A stretch of 64,000 nucleotides of DNA, taken from Tillus elongatus. Its lineage: Eukaryota; Arthropoda; Insecta; Coleoptera; Cleridae. Positions 12,457 to 23,741 of the stretch are shown piece by piece; positions within the stretch are counted from its first letter, which is position 1, and the number at the start of each line of letters is the position of its first letter. Made by a program: the position numbers and the translations under genes. Location of the stretch: the NCBI GenBank assembly GCA_964006375.1, contig OZ023267.1, positions 32,297,266 through 32,361,265 of the forward strand. The letters are read 5' to 3'. The notes below the pieces were generated by a model. That model was not told where the DNA came from. It saw only the letters and a program-made list of their open reading frames with translations, and searched no databases.

Positions 12457-12575
12457 CTCTCATAGACCTTACTATATACTAAAACTGAGCCTTCTAGGAT
12501 CATAGCAGGTGAAGTTATTGCTATTTAAAACATATAATAAAAATTCGCTACCATAACGCACTTGCTGACTCCCGA
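12374..12575 (-). repeat. (TA)n array followed by a TA-core 5' module in minus orientation
   Basis: (TA)n occupies 12374-12454. At 12541-12572 the minus strand reads cagcaagtgcgttatggtag, the 5' module of the TA-core repeat. No 3' module was recognised left of the array. Confidence 0.6.
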
Positions 12576-13495
12576 ATTTTTGTTACAAGTTCGGTGTCGC
12601 TCTATATCATTCCAAATAAAATCACTTGTATACTAGGAAACTTTTTAATTCTAGATATCTTTTAATATATCACCAAGTAAAGATGAAACTCTGATGGGCT
12701 CTGATTAGCAATGAAAATAAAGAATTTGGAAAACCCAGTTCAGCTTAACACTTTTTTAAGACGTCACAATCGTTTCACTAGCAAGGTTGACCTCATGTGT
12801 GGATGAATAATATAAATGCTTAACAACTAAAATATCATTTATATTGAGTTTTAGGTACTCGACCACTTAAGGGATGGTCTTAAATAGACATTCACTGCTT
12901 ATGCTTACCGAAAACCTCTCTACTAAAAATTTTTTCGCTGTCCAGATTCAGTGTTGGCACGTTTTGTTTGAAAAAGGCATTGGTCAAACAACGAGTTCTA
13001 GAAAGGTGAGCTTGCTGTTTCATGGAACATTTTTTGAAGACTTCGACACTTTAATACGCATCTAATTGTCGCGAGTGTCTTTCTATAAGCCTGCGATTTT
13101 CTTTATTTGCATGGCGACCATTATTCTAAATATTCAGGATAACTCATGACGTATCGTTGGTACAATATCTCAGTTGTGCTGAGGGTCCACGCAAACAAAG
13201 CCATCTCCAGATCAGGTTATTTTATGAAAAAAACTAATAACTTATAGAAGGTTATGCAATATGTTTTTCTTGTCAAAATTTGCATCGAGAAATACTTTTG
13301 TTGTTTAATATATACAGCTTATAAGAAGCAGCGCAAACACAAAACTCAATAAATATTTTTCTTCTTGGAGATGTTCAGTTTTGCCTGCCTATGTATGATA
13401 TGTTTATGTGACTTGAATCTTGAAGTGGAAATCTCTTACTTTGCATGATTTTTTGTGCATACTGAAATAAAATTTCTGTTGAAGCTTATAAAGAC
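12576..13495. other. No feature recognised
   Basis: Open frames here are short and match no known family. Confidence 0.4.
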
Positions 13496-13499
13496 AAGA

Positions 13500-14010
13500 G
13501 CAAATACATGACAATCAGAAAGTCTAAGGAAACTAATAGTGGACTTTTTATAGTAAAAATTGGAGAAAGGGGTAAATAGACTTTAAAGAGGGAAAACTGC
13601 ATGTACTTACGTACGCCAACAGGGAATATATGTGACAAAGGTGTAGAAAAGAAACTGAGATTAGCAAAAGCAAACAGATACGCAGGAGGACCTAATAGTT
13701 TCCGTAATTCGAAGAAAATCTCGCGCACGACAAAGCCTATAACATCGTAATAAGACCAACACTGATATATGGGGTGTGACATATGGAAACTAAACAAACG
13801 ATTGTAAAATAAAATACCGATAACGAAAATTAAGATACTGCCCAGAGTTTTTGGAGACAAGAAAATAGATGGCATTTGACAAAGGCATGCAAAGGCAAAC
13901 ATGTATGAACTATAATATGCAGACCATGTTCCCCAGATAATCAAAGCACGTCAAACACTAGCTGGGCCATAAAGAACGGAAAGAGTAAAAGAGACTGGCA
14001 AAGAAACATG
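13500..14010 (+). pseudogene. Probable RTE/BovB-like LINE fragment (post-RT region), heavily decayed
   Basis: Plus-strand translation in patches gives ENCMYL, VEKKLRLAKANRYAGG, FRNSKKISRTTK, QH-YMGCDIW and MYEL-ADHVPQIIKARQTLAG. The order matches the region after the palm domain in RTE-like elements (F-YLG, I-AANR, SKK-SR-TK, RP-LTYGSE-W, then a K-RRL-WAGH block). Several stops and frameshifts interrupt it. The minus strand has a 152-codon open frame (13486-13944), which I take as a shadow. The assignment rests on pattern order only. Confidence 0.4.
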
Positions 14011-14180
14011 TTTGTCTAATTCATAATCTACATAGAAGGAGAGCCCACAAAGAAAAAAAATAGCATGACGCAGTTCAACATCGTATTAGCACAACATAAA
14101 TTCGCTTCCAACGATCAGAATATTTTATTCTCATCTATAAATAAAACGAATTTATAAGATTAGTTTCTTCCTCCAGTAGT

Positions 14181-14220
14181 CTAGAAAATAGGGGATTTTC
14201 CGTAGACAAATTTTGGCTAA
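14181..14220. repeat. Left copy of a ~40-bp direct repeat (long target-site duplication)
   Basis: It contains aaataggggattttccgt and ttttggcta. The partner is 15209-15247, with about four differences. Confidence 0.8.
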
Positions 14221-15208
14221 CCCTCGAATCTGTACGGAAAGCAGGTTTACAGTAGTAATCTCCAACCGAGAGGTATGGCGGTGGGAGACGCCGAGCCTAT
14301 TATGGGGCGCGCTCGTCTGTTTCAAGGCCGGATCAGGCGGGGAGCGTGGCAGGGTCACTCTGATGGTCCGAGGTTAAGTAACAGAAATTTTCTCTCTGGG
14401 CTCACGCAACGGTATTTTAGCCAAAATGTACGCAATCCTGTACTGCGTACGAAAGAACGAGAGGAGGGGCTACAACAATCGGATCTTAATAGCCAAAGAC
14501 AGCCGGGCAGCCAATAAGGCTTTAAGCAGCCCACGGGTACACTCCAGTCTAGTTATTTAATGCCAGGACGAGATGAATGGCCTGGCTGGGCAGAATGAGG
14601 TGACCCTCATCTGGCTGTTGGGCCACTCAGGGTTCAAAGGCAATGAAGAGGGGATCAGCAGAACCACTTATGAGACAAGAACCGGTTCTAGGCGTGACGA
14701 AGAGTACTACCAGGGATCTACTAAGTCCTGGGTCAGAACCCAACATAAGGCGTACTGTGCAGATTGTCCAGGATTTAGACATGGGAAATCAGTAATTGGG
14801 GAAACCAGTTCAAAGAGAGCTGTATAGCTGATAAATCTTAAAAGATATTTCAGGAACATAATAGGGCTCTTGACGGGACACATGGCTGCCAAGAAAAACT
14901 TGCATAAAATGGGGCGGTTCGAGGAGGAGCTGGCGTGGAGACTTTGCGGCGAAGTGGAGGAATCAGTCCCAGCAGATCTTGTGCGAGTATAAAGATCTGA
15001 ACCTCAAAAGACAACTAAACTACGGACAGCCTAGGCTGGAGATAGAGCAATTTAAAGCTTTAACCTTCTAGCTGCTGTGCAGACTACTTCAAGGCACCGT
15101 GATCTTGGAATGGGTAGAGTAGAAAAGGCATAGGGCATGGACAATAAGCCAAAGGCTGCGGTGCTATCGAGGCGGTAATTTCAACGGGTCCTAAGAAGAA
15201 AAAAATGC
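14221..15208 (+). mobile_element. R1/LOA-type LINE, 5' truncated RNase H end plus 3' tail
   Basis: The insert reads as the RNase H part of a non-LTR polyprotein in three broken frames (14275-14517, 14573-14827). AGQNEVTLIWLLGHSGFKGNEE is partly visible, here cited as two blocks: AGQNEVTLIWL and GHSGFKGNEE. It ends with a conserved 3' tail (ggccaaaggctgc-like, then gctatcgaggcgg and a purine-rich end) that also occurs at 57.86, 18.3 and 41.5 kb. Imperfect 40-bp direct repeats flank it (14181-14220 and 15209-15247), an unusually long target-site duplication. The coding part is dead. Confidence 0.75.
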
Positions 15209-15247
15209 CTAGGAAATAGGGGATTTTCCGTGAAAACATTTTGGCTA
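15209..15247. repeat. Right copy of the ~40-bp direct repeat
   Basis: Partner of 14181-14220. It directly follows the A-rich 3' end of the LINE insert. Confidence 0.8.
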
Positions 15248-16029
15248 GTTTTTGAAATAGAGCTATTTTGTTACCTACATTTTTGGGTGGAAAATTTTAA
15301 ATTTTTAACTTCCAACCAAAAATTACCTCCAAAAGATTGTTGAAAAAATTACGGAAACTAAGCTAAATTTTCAAGAATAAACGTGTTATGTCATCTTGGA
15401 GTACGACGAACAGGGCGAGAGTGGTCTGTAGCGCGCATTTCAGTGCATCATATAAGACTTTCGAAGCTGCATTGACGTGCACTGTATCCAGTATAGTTTG
15501 CCATTTAACTATGAAAATTATTCGCCACATCAACCTTTGCAAATCGTAAGAATTTATTACAAAAGTTCCGAATCTGTTTGAACTAGATACAGGGCATTAC
15601 ATACTGTTTACGTCCATCATAGTTGGTCTAAAAAACAAACACTTCGTGTCGTTATCGATCGTTTTGAAAGTTTACTGTGCCAGTCCAGAAGCCACTAGTT
15701 TATGAAAGAAGTGCAGATAGTGACTCAAATATCACTGCCATGAAAGCTAGTGTTTCTGAAAACAGAAATTTGTCAGTAGAACGTGTAGTCAGTCGTTGGT
15801 GTATTCTGAAGTTACACCCTTGTTATATTATAAGTAAGAATTTGATTTGAAATTATTACAAAATTATTCTGAGGCAAAAATAGAACTCGAGTGATCTTGA
15901 CTTTAGTCGTACTGGACACTGGAGTAGCCTGAAGGTGATAGATAATTTGAGAACGAAATCAGCTTGAATGATAAAGCTCATATTTGGGTAAATTGCTTCT
16001 CTAATCGGCAGAACACGCGGCATTTAGCA
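15248..16029. other. No gene recognised
   Basis: The left part continues the sequence that was split by the LINE insertion at 14221-15208. No family recognised. Confidence 0.4.
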
Positions 16030-16620
16030 TGCGCAAACTCAAACGCCTATGCATCTATAAAAAGTGTAATAATGGTCCGATTGTGCAGCATGCTACCGAT
16101 CCAGCCACAAATGCTAGTAGGTTCCAGCCCCACAGCGATAGCGGCTTCGTGCACTACATTGCTAAATGCTGCTTCAATTACGAAAAATGCAGCCACAGCC
16201 ACCTCCCTGTTATCCAGGGAGTGTGTAATTTTCTCAGCAAGGTTATTGAGTGCTAACTCTGTAGATTTGCCAGTTTGGTAGGTATACCGGTGGATATTGA
16301 GGGGGTTATTGTATAAGATATTTCCTCTAATGTGCCCGTCCAGTATTTTTTCCAGTCCCTTCAGTAGGAATGGAGTAACACTGGGAGGTCTCAGAGATTT
16401 GGGTAGGAGGTCAGTACGTCCTAGTTTGGGAATATATACCTCCCTAATCACCGTTGGATGGATTGTAGTTCCAACCCAGACTGGCCCTATACAGCCTGAT
16501 GAGGAATGGGAGGAGTGCCTACAGCCCATTTGTAGCAGAACCGAAATCACCCCATTGTCCCCTGGCGCCTTGAACGACTGAAAATGCAGCACACTCCACT
16601 GCCGAGGCAGCAATTAGCAT
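16030..16620 (-). pseudogene. R1/LOA-type LINE reverse transcriptase fragment (fingers/palm)
   Basis: Minus-strand translation reads SFKAPGDNGVISVLLQMG, EVYIPKLGRTDLLPKSLRP, FLLKGLEKILDGHIR, YQTGKSTELALNNLAEKI and AAFFVIEAAFSNV, then WIGSMLHNRTI. Known: this order is the N-terminal half of the RT in R1/LOA-type elements. The motif A aspartate (normally F-DIEGAFDN) is changed to valine. The YADD half is not present. It may be another piece of the RNase H family at 14.2 and 57 kb, which carries no RT in this window, but the link cannot be tested by reading. Confidence 0.7.
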
Positions 16621-17165
16621 TAAGCGCTTGCTACGTCCGGGCTTTTTTTATTTACCAAATCTTATAATTTGTTTAACAAACTCTGTATCTTCACAAAAAT
16701 TTGCATCCATTGCATACTTGTTGAGTTAGGTCTTCATTTGTTATATTAAAAGTAACATTATTTTAATAATTATTAGGTAATCAGTGATAATACTGCTTTA
16801 ATACGGGTATTGGACATTACCGTTATTAATAAATCGCAAGGTAAATACTAAATATTACCGCATTTCTGTTATCAGCGCTTGTAATTTGAATATCTGTGGA
16901 CACCGTGATTATACGATGCTTCATTTATGGCCATTTAATTTGTTAAATCATGTTTTGTAATTATATATACGTAATTTGTACATATAACAATGTATATGAT
17001 GTAGTAAGTTCTGGATGTCGATACAAATCGATTTGGCTGTTTAGGTAAATTATTTCATACACAAGTCAGGTACGCCATGTAGGTACCATGTGACGCCCAG
17101 TTTATGTATAAACGTTGTTTTTAGTAAATTTTCTATAAGACCGCGACTCTGGAGTTTTAAAAAAA
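16621..17165. other. No feature recognised
   Basis: AT-rich, no recognised element. Confidence 0.4.
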
Positions 17166-17167
17166 AT

Positions 17168-17240
17168 TATCAATATGAGCGGGAACTAATTTCCCAAGAA
17201 TACGTATATACGTATCCAGGGTCAGTTTGAATTTTTATAT

Positions 17241-17310
<70 letters not shown>
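17168..17310 (-). repeat. TA-core element, (TA)n core plus 3' module
   Basis: (TA)n at 17244-17310. On the minus strand it is followed by aaacatataaaaattcaaac, tgaccctggata and a diverged gttcccgctcat block. This is the same order as the copies at 26.2, 45.2 and 61.9 kb. Confidence 0.75.
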
Positions 17311-17312
<2 letters not shown>

Positions 17313-18185
17313 TGACCTGGGGAAAATACAAAAAATATCTACAAGCGTATAATAGGACCTCGTGTAGATTCCAAAAGACGAACTTAACCCCCAAATATTT
17401 ATATATGGGTTGAAAAATAAAATCAGAATTTGAAGTATATAAATGATTGTAATATAGCTTGTAAGGCAAGAAATGTATGTGTAAAGTGAAAGGTGAAGCA
17501 CAGAACTAATAAAAATAATTGGAATAGGGTGTTTGCTGATTATAAGTGCGGTAAAAGAATGATGAACACAAACCGGAATCAGAGACGTGAATGAGTTCGA
17601 AAAGACAATAACGGTGTACGGGTAGGTTAAGGGTATTTGATGTATGATAGCTTGTAAGAAATAGTTTGTAGGTTTGTATCTCACAAAAAGTAAACTATGT
17701 CCCAAAATTTAGAGCTATAGTTTGAAGGAAAAAAGTTTTAGGCATTTGAAGAAAAAATTTTGGGTGCCACTGATGACCAGATAAACACACAAAGAAATAT
17801 ATTTTGTGTGGATAACAAAATACATTGTATGTTACAGACAAAGGCTAAGGTTTTTGGAGCAATAAAATCAATAAATTCCAGAAAAACTACTTTGAAAACT
17901 TGACAACTTTTCCTCTTTAAACGTCAAAGTAGCGATTTGAAACGTCAAAATTGGCAAATTTTACGCAAAGAGCCTAAAGCGAATACCTGCTATGTAGAGA
18001 AAATGTCGCAAGAAGTGTGCATATTTCATTAATGTTATACTTCAAACATAAATTACCTTACCTTGGCTTTAAACAAACAACATAATTTTTATTGTATCTT
18101 ACTCGGTTAGTTTTTATTTAGAATTAGTTAGTTAAAAATTATTTTAGGGCTAGCATTTATTATCTAGGTGTAGTAAAGCCAAACA
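17311..18185. other. No feature recognised
   Basis: The minus strand has a 131-codon hydrophobic open frame (17310-17705) that resembles nothing known and has AT-rich composition. I regard it as chance. Confidence 0.35.
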
Positions 18186-18267
18186 AAAATATCCAACTTA
18201 AATTACATGAAAGCGCTAACTAGCCCACCGTATTTCATTCGTGAATACCTTTCTTTTGATACCCATT

Positions 18268-18342
18268 TTTTTTCTCCCTCGGGGCTCGTCCGCGGCTTTG
18301 CCGCTTAGATAGCACTGCAGCCCTTGGCCTATTGTGCATTTT
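18268..18342 (-). mobile_element. Extremely 5'-truncated LINE stub (3' tail only)
   Basis: On the minus strand it reads tgcacaataggccaaggg, then gctatct-aagcgg-aaag, then gacgagccccgagggag and an A run. This is the same 3' tail as at 15140-15205 and 57861-57930. The flanks are tttgatacccat (left) and tttgatatccat (right), a 12-bp target-site duplication with one mismatch. The interrupted satellite unit returns to normal length when the insert is removed. Confidence 0.8.
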
Positions 18343-18663
18343 GATATCCATAGTAAGGAGGTTGGTGCGAAGGAAATATTTCGCCATTTTATATGGGCCG
18401 CCATTTTTAATTTATAAAAGCCCTACCTAGCCTATTATATTTAACTTGTGCAGCTCTTTCTTTTGATATTCTTGTCAAGGGCATTCTGAATAAAAAAAAT
18501 ATTCCGTCATCTCACGTCGGCCGCCATATTGAATTTACGAAATCACCACCGACCCTACTGTATTTCGCTTGTAGATACCTTTTATTCCATGCCCATATCA
18601 AGAGGTTGTTAAGGAAAACATATTCTTCTTCTACGTAGACCGCTTTTTTAGTTTATGAAAGCT

Positions 18664-19200
18664 TTTCAATAATTTTTATGACTAAATAGATATTAAAGCT
18701 CGATGCGTCTTTACTACAAGTCGGTTTTCAAACCTTCGACATGAATTATATCATAAACACCTTCATAAATAACCAGCGAATCGATATTTGGCGAAAATAT
18801 TGCCCACAAAAAAAGAAGTCATTTGTCTTTTACGCAAATAGAACTACTATAAATAATAAAACGGTTTGGATTATTATAAAGAATATTCTGAGCTTATTTT
18901 GCAAAAGCCTAGCTACACCATTATTAAACCCAAGGAACTGGTTTTGCCCTATATGTTAAAAAGAGCTTAATATATTGCAAGATTATATTCCAAAAGTCCT
19001 CGCGCAGCAAGTGCGAATATTCATAGAAATACACACATCGGAAAAGTCTAGGTATATTTTTAAATAATACAAAAACTCTGGACGCAGCAAGTGCGTTATG
19101 GTAGTGAATTTTCATAGAAATAATCTGGCACAAAATATTTTATTATAACTGTTTTTTCTTGCAACATAGAAATCTAAATTTTTGTGTGTGATTTACTTTT
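18664..19200 (+). repeat. 540-bp dispersed repeat carrying TA-core 5' modules, copy 1
   Basis: Nearly identical to 23742-24275. It contains two gcagcaagtgcg motifs (near 19003 and 19086), the second followed by ttatggtagtgaattttc, the TA-core 5' module. Here the element stops before any (TA)n array. It sits inside the 125-bp satellite. Confidence 0.8.
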
Positions 19201-20041
19201 TATATACCCATAGTAAGGAGGTTGGTGCGAAGGAAATATTTCGCCATTTTATGTGGGCCACCATTTTTATTTATAAAAGCCCTACCTAGCCTATTATATT
19301 TAACTTGTGCAGCTCTTTCTTTTAAAATTCATATCAAGGGCATTCTGAATAAAAAAATATTCCGTCATCTCACGTCGGCCGCCATATTGAATTTACGAAA
19401 TCACCACCGACCCTACTGTATTTCGCTTGTACATACCTTTTATTCCATGCCCATATCAAGAGGTTGTTGAGGAAAACATATTCGTCTCCTACGTCGGCCG
19501 ATTTTTTAGTTTGTGAAAGCTCTATCTAGCTTACTGCATTATAGTCGTAAAAGCCTTTCTTTTGTTATCCATATCAAGAGATATTACGAAACAATATATG
19601 ATCCGCAATCTTGCTCTGGCCACCATTATGAATTTACAAAAGTTTTACCCAGCCTACTGTATTTTACTCGTAATACATATATTATTTATTGCATACCCAT
19701 ACCTATAAATGGGCTGCTGAGAAATAAGCCTTTCTTTATCTTGCTTCGGTCGCCATTTTAAATTTATGAAAACGTTACCTATCGTACTGTATTTATCCCT
19801 TTAAACCCTTTAGTTTAATACCACGGCCAGGGGGATTGGGATAAAATAAAAAATCCGCCAACTTGGAACGTCCGTCATATTGAATTCATGGTAATGACAG
19901 ATAGCCTATGTTAAATTGTCACCTGATTTATAAATGCGTATGAAACTTTTGCCTAATCAGATAAGGGATGCTATTTTAAAATTGATTTGAAAGATTTAGC
20001 CTAAACATGCTAACTTACTAACAAAAAAAATCTACTCACAG

Positions 20042-20256
20042 GTGAAGTTTAAAGTTTGTGAAAATTCAGTGACCCCAAAGATGTTCCCAAGTTTAACACG
20101 CAGGGAAGAAGTCGCTACCAGAAGAACTCGTATAGGCCATTGTAAGTTCACTCATGGATACCTACTTTTCCAGCAACAACCTCAATGTGAAATATGTGAC
20201 AGAGTGATTACTGTTAACCATGTGCTTCAAGAATTTCTACTACACAGGCTGATTCA
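20042..20256 (+). pseudogene. LINE RNase H/zinc-knuckle tail, left part (split by mariner)
   Basis: The frame reads TRRTRIGHCKFTHGYLLF, then CEICDRVITVNHVLQE, the motif that closes the polyprotein of RNase H-bearing non-LTR elements. It is broken at LIH by the transposon at 20259. Removing the transposon and one TA joins it in frame to 22533-22615. Confidence 0.75.
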
Positions 20257-20258
20257 TA

Positions 20259-22530
20259 AGTGGTGACCAAAAATGAAACCCCATGTTCTTTGAACAATTT
20301 TAAAGAGGGTATGTCCTATAAATTTTTTTTCCTATAATGCTTCGTTAAAAAGATACAGGGTGTTAAAGTTTAATTTAAAAAAATAAAATTTCCCAATTTT
20401 TTAAAAAGTAGTACATATACTTTGCTGAAACTTCGCATGTGTAGGCTGTTATGAAAGGCGCGTATTCTACCATAACAATTGAATCGGCTAATCCAGCAGT
20501 GGCGCGCGTACCCACATGTCATTGGTTATCCCTGAAGAAAAAACCGGGTACGCCAATGATGTTCTTTTCTTATTTTTTATTTTTTGAATCTTACTTTCAT
20601 TCACGAACAAAATGACTCTCTTGATAATTTTCTGTACGACGCTTATTTGTCGAGTAAGCAATGAACCAGGTAAGTGTTTTAGAGCACAGTTCATAATTTT
20701 TAACCAGTCGTTGTTTGGTAGAAAATCGCAATGATACACTTTTATGCCTCCATTGGCCCGAATACACGCAAGACATCTTTTTGATATGGAAAATGTAATG
20801 TCTTGATAATTTTTTGTACGACGATTACCTTTGTTGTATTTTAGTAAGTAGTAGTCTGGTTTGCCAAAGTTGTCATTAAGTGTCACTTGACGTTTAGGTT
20901 AACAAGTTATTATTTTGAATAAGTGTAAGTGGTAAACTTTATAAAATTGCAAAATTTTCTTTTCTTTTACTTCTTATAATGGGGTAAACCTCAGAAGAGT
21001 ATGCAGATATAATTTTTATCTACGGATATGCTGATTGAAATGCTCTAGCTGCTTGTCGGGAATATCAACGTAGGTTTCCCACTCGCCGTTAACCTACACC
21101 AAGGGTTTTTTCTCGATAGTTTTCAAGACTTCGGCAGTGCGGTAGTGGACAACGTCCTGACGCTAGAGCTAATGGTAGAAGACAACATCAACTTAAAGAC
21201 GAAGAGAGAGTGGTGGATGCAGTGATGGATCAACCTTCTACAAGTACTCGGAGGATTGCCACGCAGTTACAATATTCTCACAGCTTTGTTTGGAGAACTT
21301 TACATCGAGAAGCCTTACATCCATATCATCGACAGAATGTTCATTGCTTTCTACTTGGAGATAATGTGCATCGACGAGTCTTTTGTGAATGGATGTTGAA
21401 AATGAACAACCAAAATATCTTATTCCCTAATCTAATCTTCTGGTCTGATGAATCACCATTTACAAGAAATGGTATTTATAATTATCATAATGAGCATGTC
21501 TGGTCATTGGAAAATCCACATGCAACAAGGACTCGCACATTTCAACATAGATTTTCCATTAATTTATGGTGTGGTATTTTTAACGGCTCACTGTTCATGA
21601 AAGTCCTGCCACAACGTTTAAATGTATCTTCGTACTTACCGCTCCTAGAAAACCCTGTAGAAAACATTCTAGATGACATTCCACTAGCAACAAGAGATAT
21701 AATGTGGTACCAGCATGAAGGTGCACCAGCGCATCATAGTCGAAACGTTGTTACATGGCTACATGAACATTATAATGAAAGATGGATTGGAACTGGATCA
21801 ATACATTGGCCTGCAAGATCACCGGACTTAAACACACTTGACTTCTATCTTTGGGGTGATTTTAAGCGACTGGTCTACAGTGAACAAATAAATACACTAG
21901 GGCAGCTATAGCAGCTGACAAATAATACTTTTCGTCATATTCAAGCAACAATGAATCCTCAAGACATTAAATTTTCCATATTAAAAAGATGTCGTGCGTG
22001 TATTCATGCCAATGGAGGCATTTTTGAACATTTATTGCAATAAATAAATTACTATAAGCCTGATAAAAGTGTAGCCTTGCAATTTTCTACCAAACAACGA
22101 CTGGTTAAAAATCATGAACTGTGCTCTAAAACACTTACCTGATTCATTGCTTACTCGTAAAATAAGCGTCGTACAGAAAATTATCAAGAGAGTCATTTTG
22201 TTCACGAATGAAAGCAAGAATTAAAAAAATGAAAAATAAAAAAAATATATCATTGGCTTACCCGTTTTTTTCTTGAGGGTACGCGCGCCACTGCTGGATT
22301 ATCCGATTCGATTGTTATGGTGGAATACGCGCCTTTCATAACAGCCTACACATGCGAAGTTTTAGCAAAATATATGTGCTACTTTTTGAAAAATTGGGAA
22401 TTTTTATTTTTTGAAATTCAACTTCAACACCCTGTATCTCTTTATTGAAGCATTATAGGAAAAATTTTTATAGGACATAGCCTCTCTAAAATTGTTCAAA
22501 GAACATGGGGTTTCATTTTTGGTCACCACT
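20259..22530 (+). mobile_element. Mariner-like element with ~560-bp terminal inverted repeats
   Basis: The ends are AGTGGTGACCAAAAATG at 20259 and its complement ending at 22530, with TA on each side (20257-20258, 22531-22532). The inverted repeats run about 20259-20815 and 21955-22530 with high identity and one ~50-bp length difference. They reach into the 3' end of the transposase, so the last part of the coding sequence is duplicated, inverted, at the left end. The element interrupts a LINE reading frame, which confirms the edges. All of it is 2272 bp. Confidence 0.9.
20978..22043 (+). pseudogene. Mariner-like transposase (DUF4817-type HTH, D-D40-D spacing)
   Basis: N-terminal relic 20978-21200 reads SEEYADIIFIYGYAD and REYQRRFPTRRLPTPRV. 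The main frame from 21210 has PSTSTRRIATQLQYSHSFV (second HTH), FWSDESPFTRNG with the first Asp, INLWCGIF, WYQHEGAPAHHSRNVV, where the second catalytic Asp is Glu, and ARSPDLNTLDFYLWG with the third Asp. Forty residues separate the second and third positions. A TAG at 21909-21911 (GQL-stop-QLTNN) precedes the natural end at 22043. Stops also lie near the N terminus. The lost Asp and the stops make it inactive. Confidence 0.85.
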
Positions 22531-22532
22531 TA

Positions 22533-22615
22533 TGAATCCAAGACTCGAATACCTAAATGGGAAAACCCTAGCCCAAATTCTTGACTTGAGTGAGCCAAAT
22601 CTGACTAATTTACTC
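22533..22615 (+). pseudogene. LINE RNase H tail, right part (split by mariner)
   Basis: It continues the frame of 20042-20256 with MNPRLEYLNGKTLAQILDL and closes with a TAA near 22615. Continuity across the transposon is direct evidence that the LINE copy was there first. Confidence 0.75.
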
Positions 22616-23740
22616 TAATTTTTTAGATAATCCTCACTATTTGATAGCATTTGATTACAGATACTTTAATTAGCGAAACAAAATGTACCGATAGTGTCAA
22701 TGACCTTAGATGTTAAGACACTTTAAACTTCCAAATAAAAAAAATTCTCTAGTTGCATTATAAGGTTTAACAGTTTAATGACTTTAGCGCAGGGTTTTTT
22801 GTATTCTTACTATTTAACTACAAAATGAAGGTGCAAGGTCGTGAATAGCTTAACCTTTTACCAATCATAGTCTGGTCCTTAACATAGCTACAAACGTAAC
22901 TGCAAGGCAAGTATATACCACCCCATTTTTATTTTATTCGCTCGAAGAAATCCACTCGATAGAAAGTAGGTCAGGTTGATCACATACTGAAATAAATATG
23001 CATTGAATCGATATAGTTGTGGTCACGTGAGTGTTATTTCTAGTCGTGTTAGAAAGTTATGATTTATGATAACATAGAGAAGTGACAACGGCACAGAACC
23101 AGCTACACTAAGGACAAATTGGGCAAATGTTGCTCGAAACAATGCACCGATACGTGTACCAATTGTATGGTAATCTGTCGTAGGAGATTGGAACATAGCG
23201 GGACAGGGGATGAGAAAGTGGGAATGCAACGGCAGCAGCAGCATTAGCTTCTACAGCAGTAATATCAATAGATGTAGCCCATTAGTAGAAGCTGTAATGT
23301 GCTTACCGACGGGAAGCACCGTTATGAATATGAGGCATTGTTATCCTCACTACTACCGCCATCGCGACGTTAAGATATTAAGGCAGTATTTCTCCCTAAC
23401 AACACCGTGTTATCATAATGCCTCTTCGAGGCGAAGAATATCCTATTTAAAAGATTTGCGATTTAATTTTTTGTGTAAACACGCCACCCCCGGAATTCTT
23501 ATTCGGGTGTCAGCTTTCTTGTACAGCCTGAGACATCTCATTATGCCGACGACACCGGTTTTTATGCATTTTTTCGTTTGCATGGGCTGCATGTATCCCA
23601 GGGGATATTCTAATTATATGGAAATGAATCATTCAGGCATAATCTGTTATCTTCCCCATGCGAAGGTGTTTTCTACAGTGCTGTGCCAGTAAATTTTGAT
23701 TTATGTGCCACGTCTACGGCAAGTTTCCCAGAAAAACACT
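22616..23740. other. No gene recognised
   Basis: A 160-codon plus-strand open frame at 23210-23692 has no recognisable domain and an unremarkable composition. It is probably chance. Confidence 0.4.
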
Positions 23741-23741
23741 T

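Larger units (their letters stand above)
18190..19910 (+). repeat. ~125-bp tandem satellite, interrupted twice
   Basis: Each unit carries a cggccgccat...gaatttac/tttataaa stretch, then cctactgtatttc-like, then cctttcttttgatacccat-like. The ctactgtattt landmark falls near 18228, 18432, 18557, 19283, 19410, 19530, 19653 and 19784, giving about 120-131 bp spacing once insertions are removed. The array is interrupted by a ~75-bp LINE stub (18268-18342) and by a 540-bp repeat (18664-19200). Block 18353-18660 matches 19207-19513 more closely than single units match each other, so a larger duplication is likely. Confidence 0.8.

Noticed and set aside
12174..12503. Open frames through (TA)n arrays coding long Tyr-Ile repeats (also at 17.2, 29.4, 32.4, 36.9, 38.8, 41.6, 45.0, 48.6 and 61.7 kb)
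   Set aside because: They exist only because TA repeats contain no frequent stop in two frames; no conserved start, domain or context.
13486..13944. 152-codon minus-strand hydrophobic open frame
   Set aside because: The plus strand carries patches resembling an RTE-like LINE in the same place; the minus frame has no recognisable domain.
17310..17705. 131-codon minus-strand hydrophobic open frame next to a (TA)n array
   Set aside because: AT-rich composition gives hydrophobic residues by chance; no homology recognised and no splice or promoter context.
23210..23692. 160-codon plus-strand open frame
   Set aside because: No domain, no family resemblance, and no sign of a host-gene start or splice sites.
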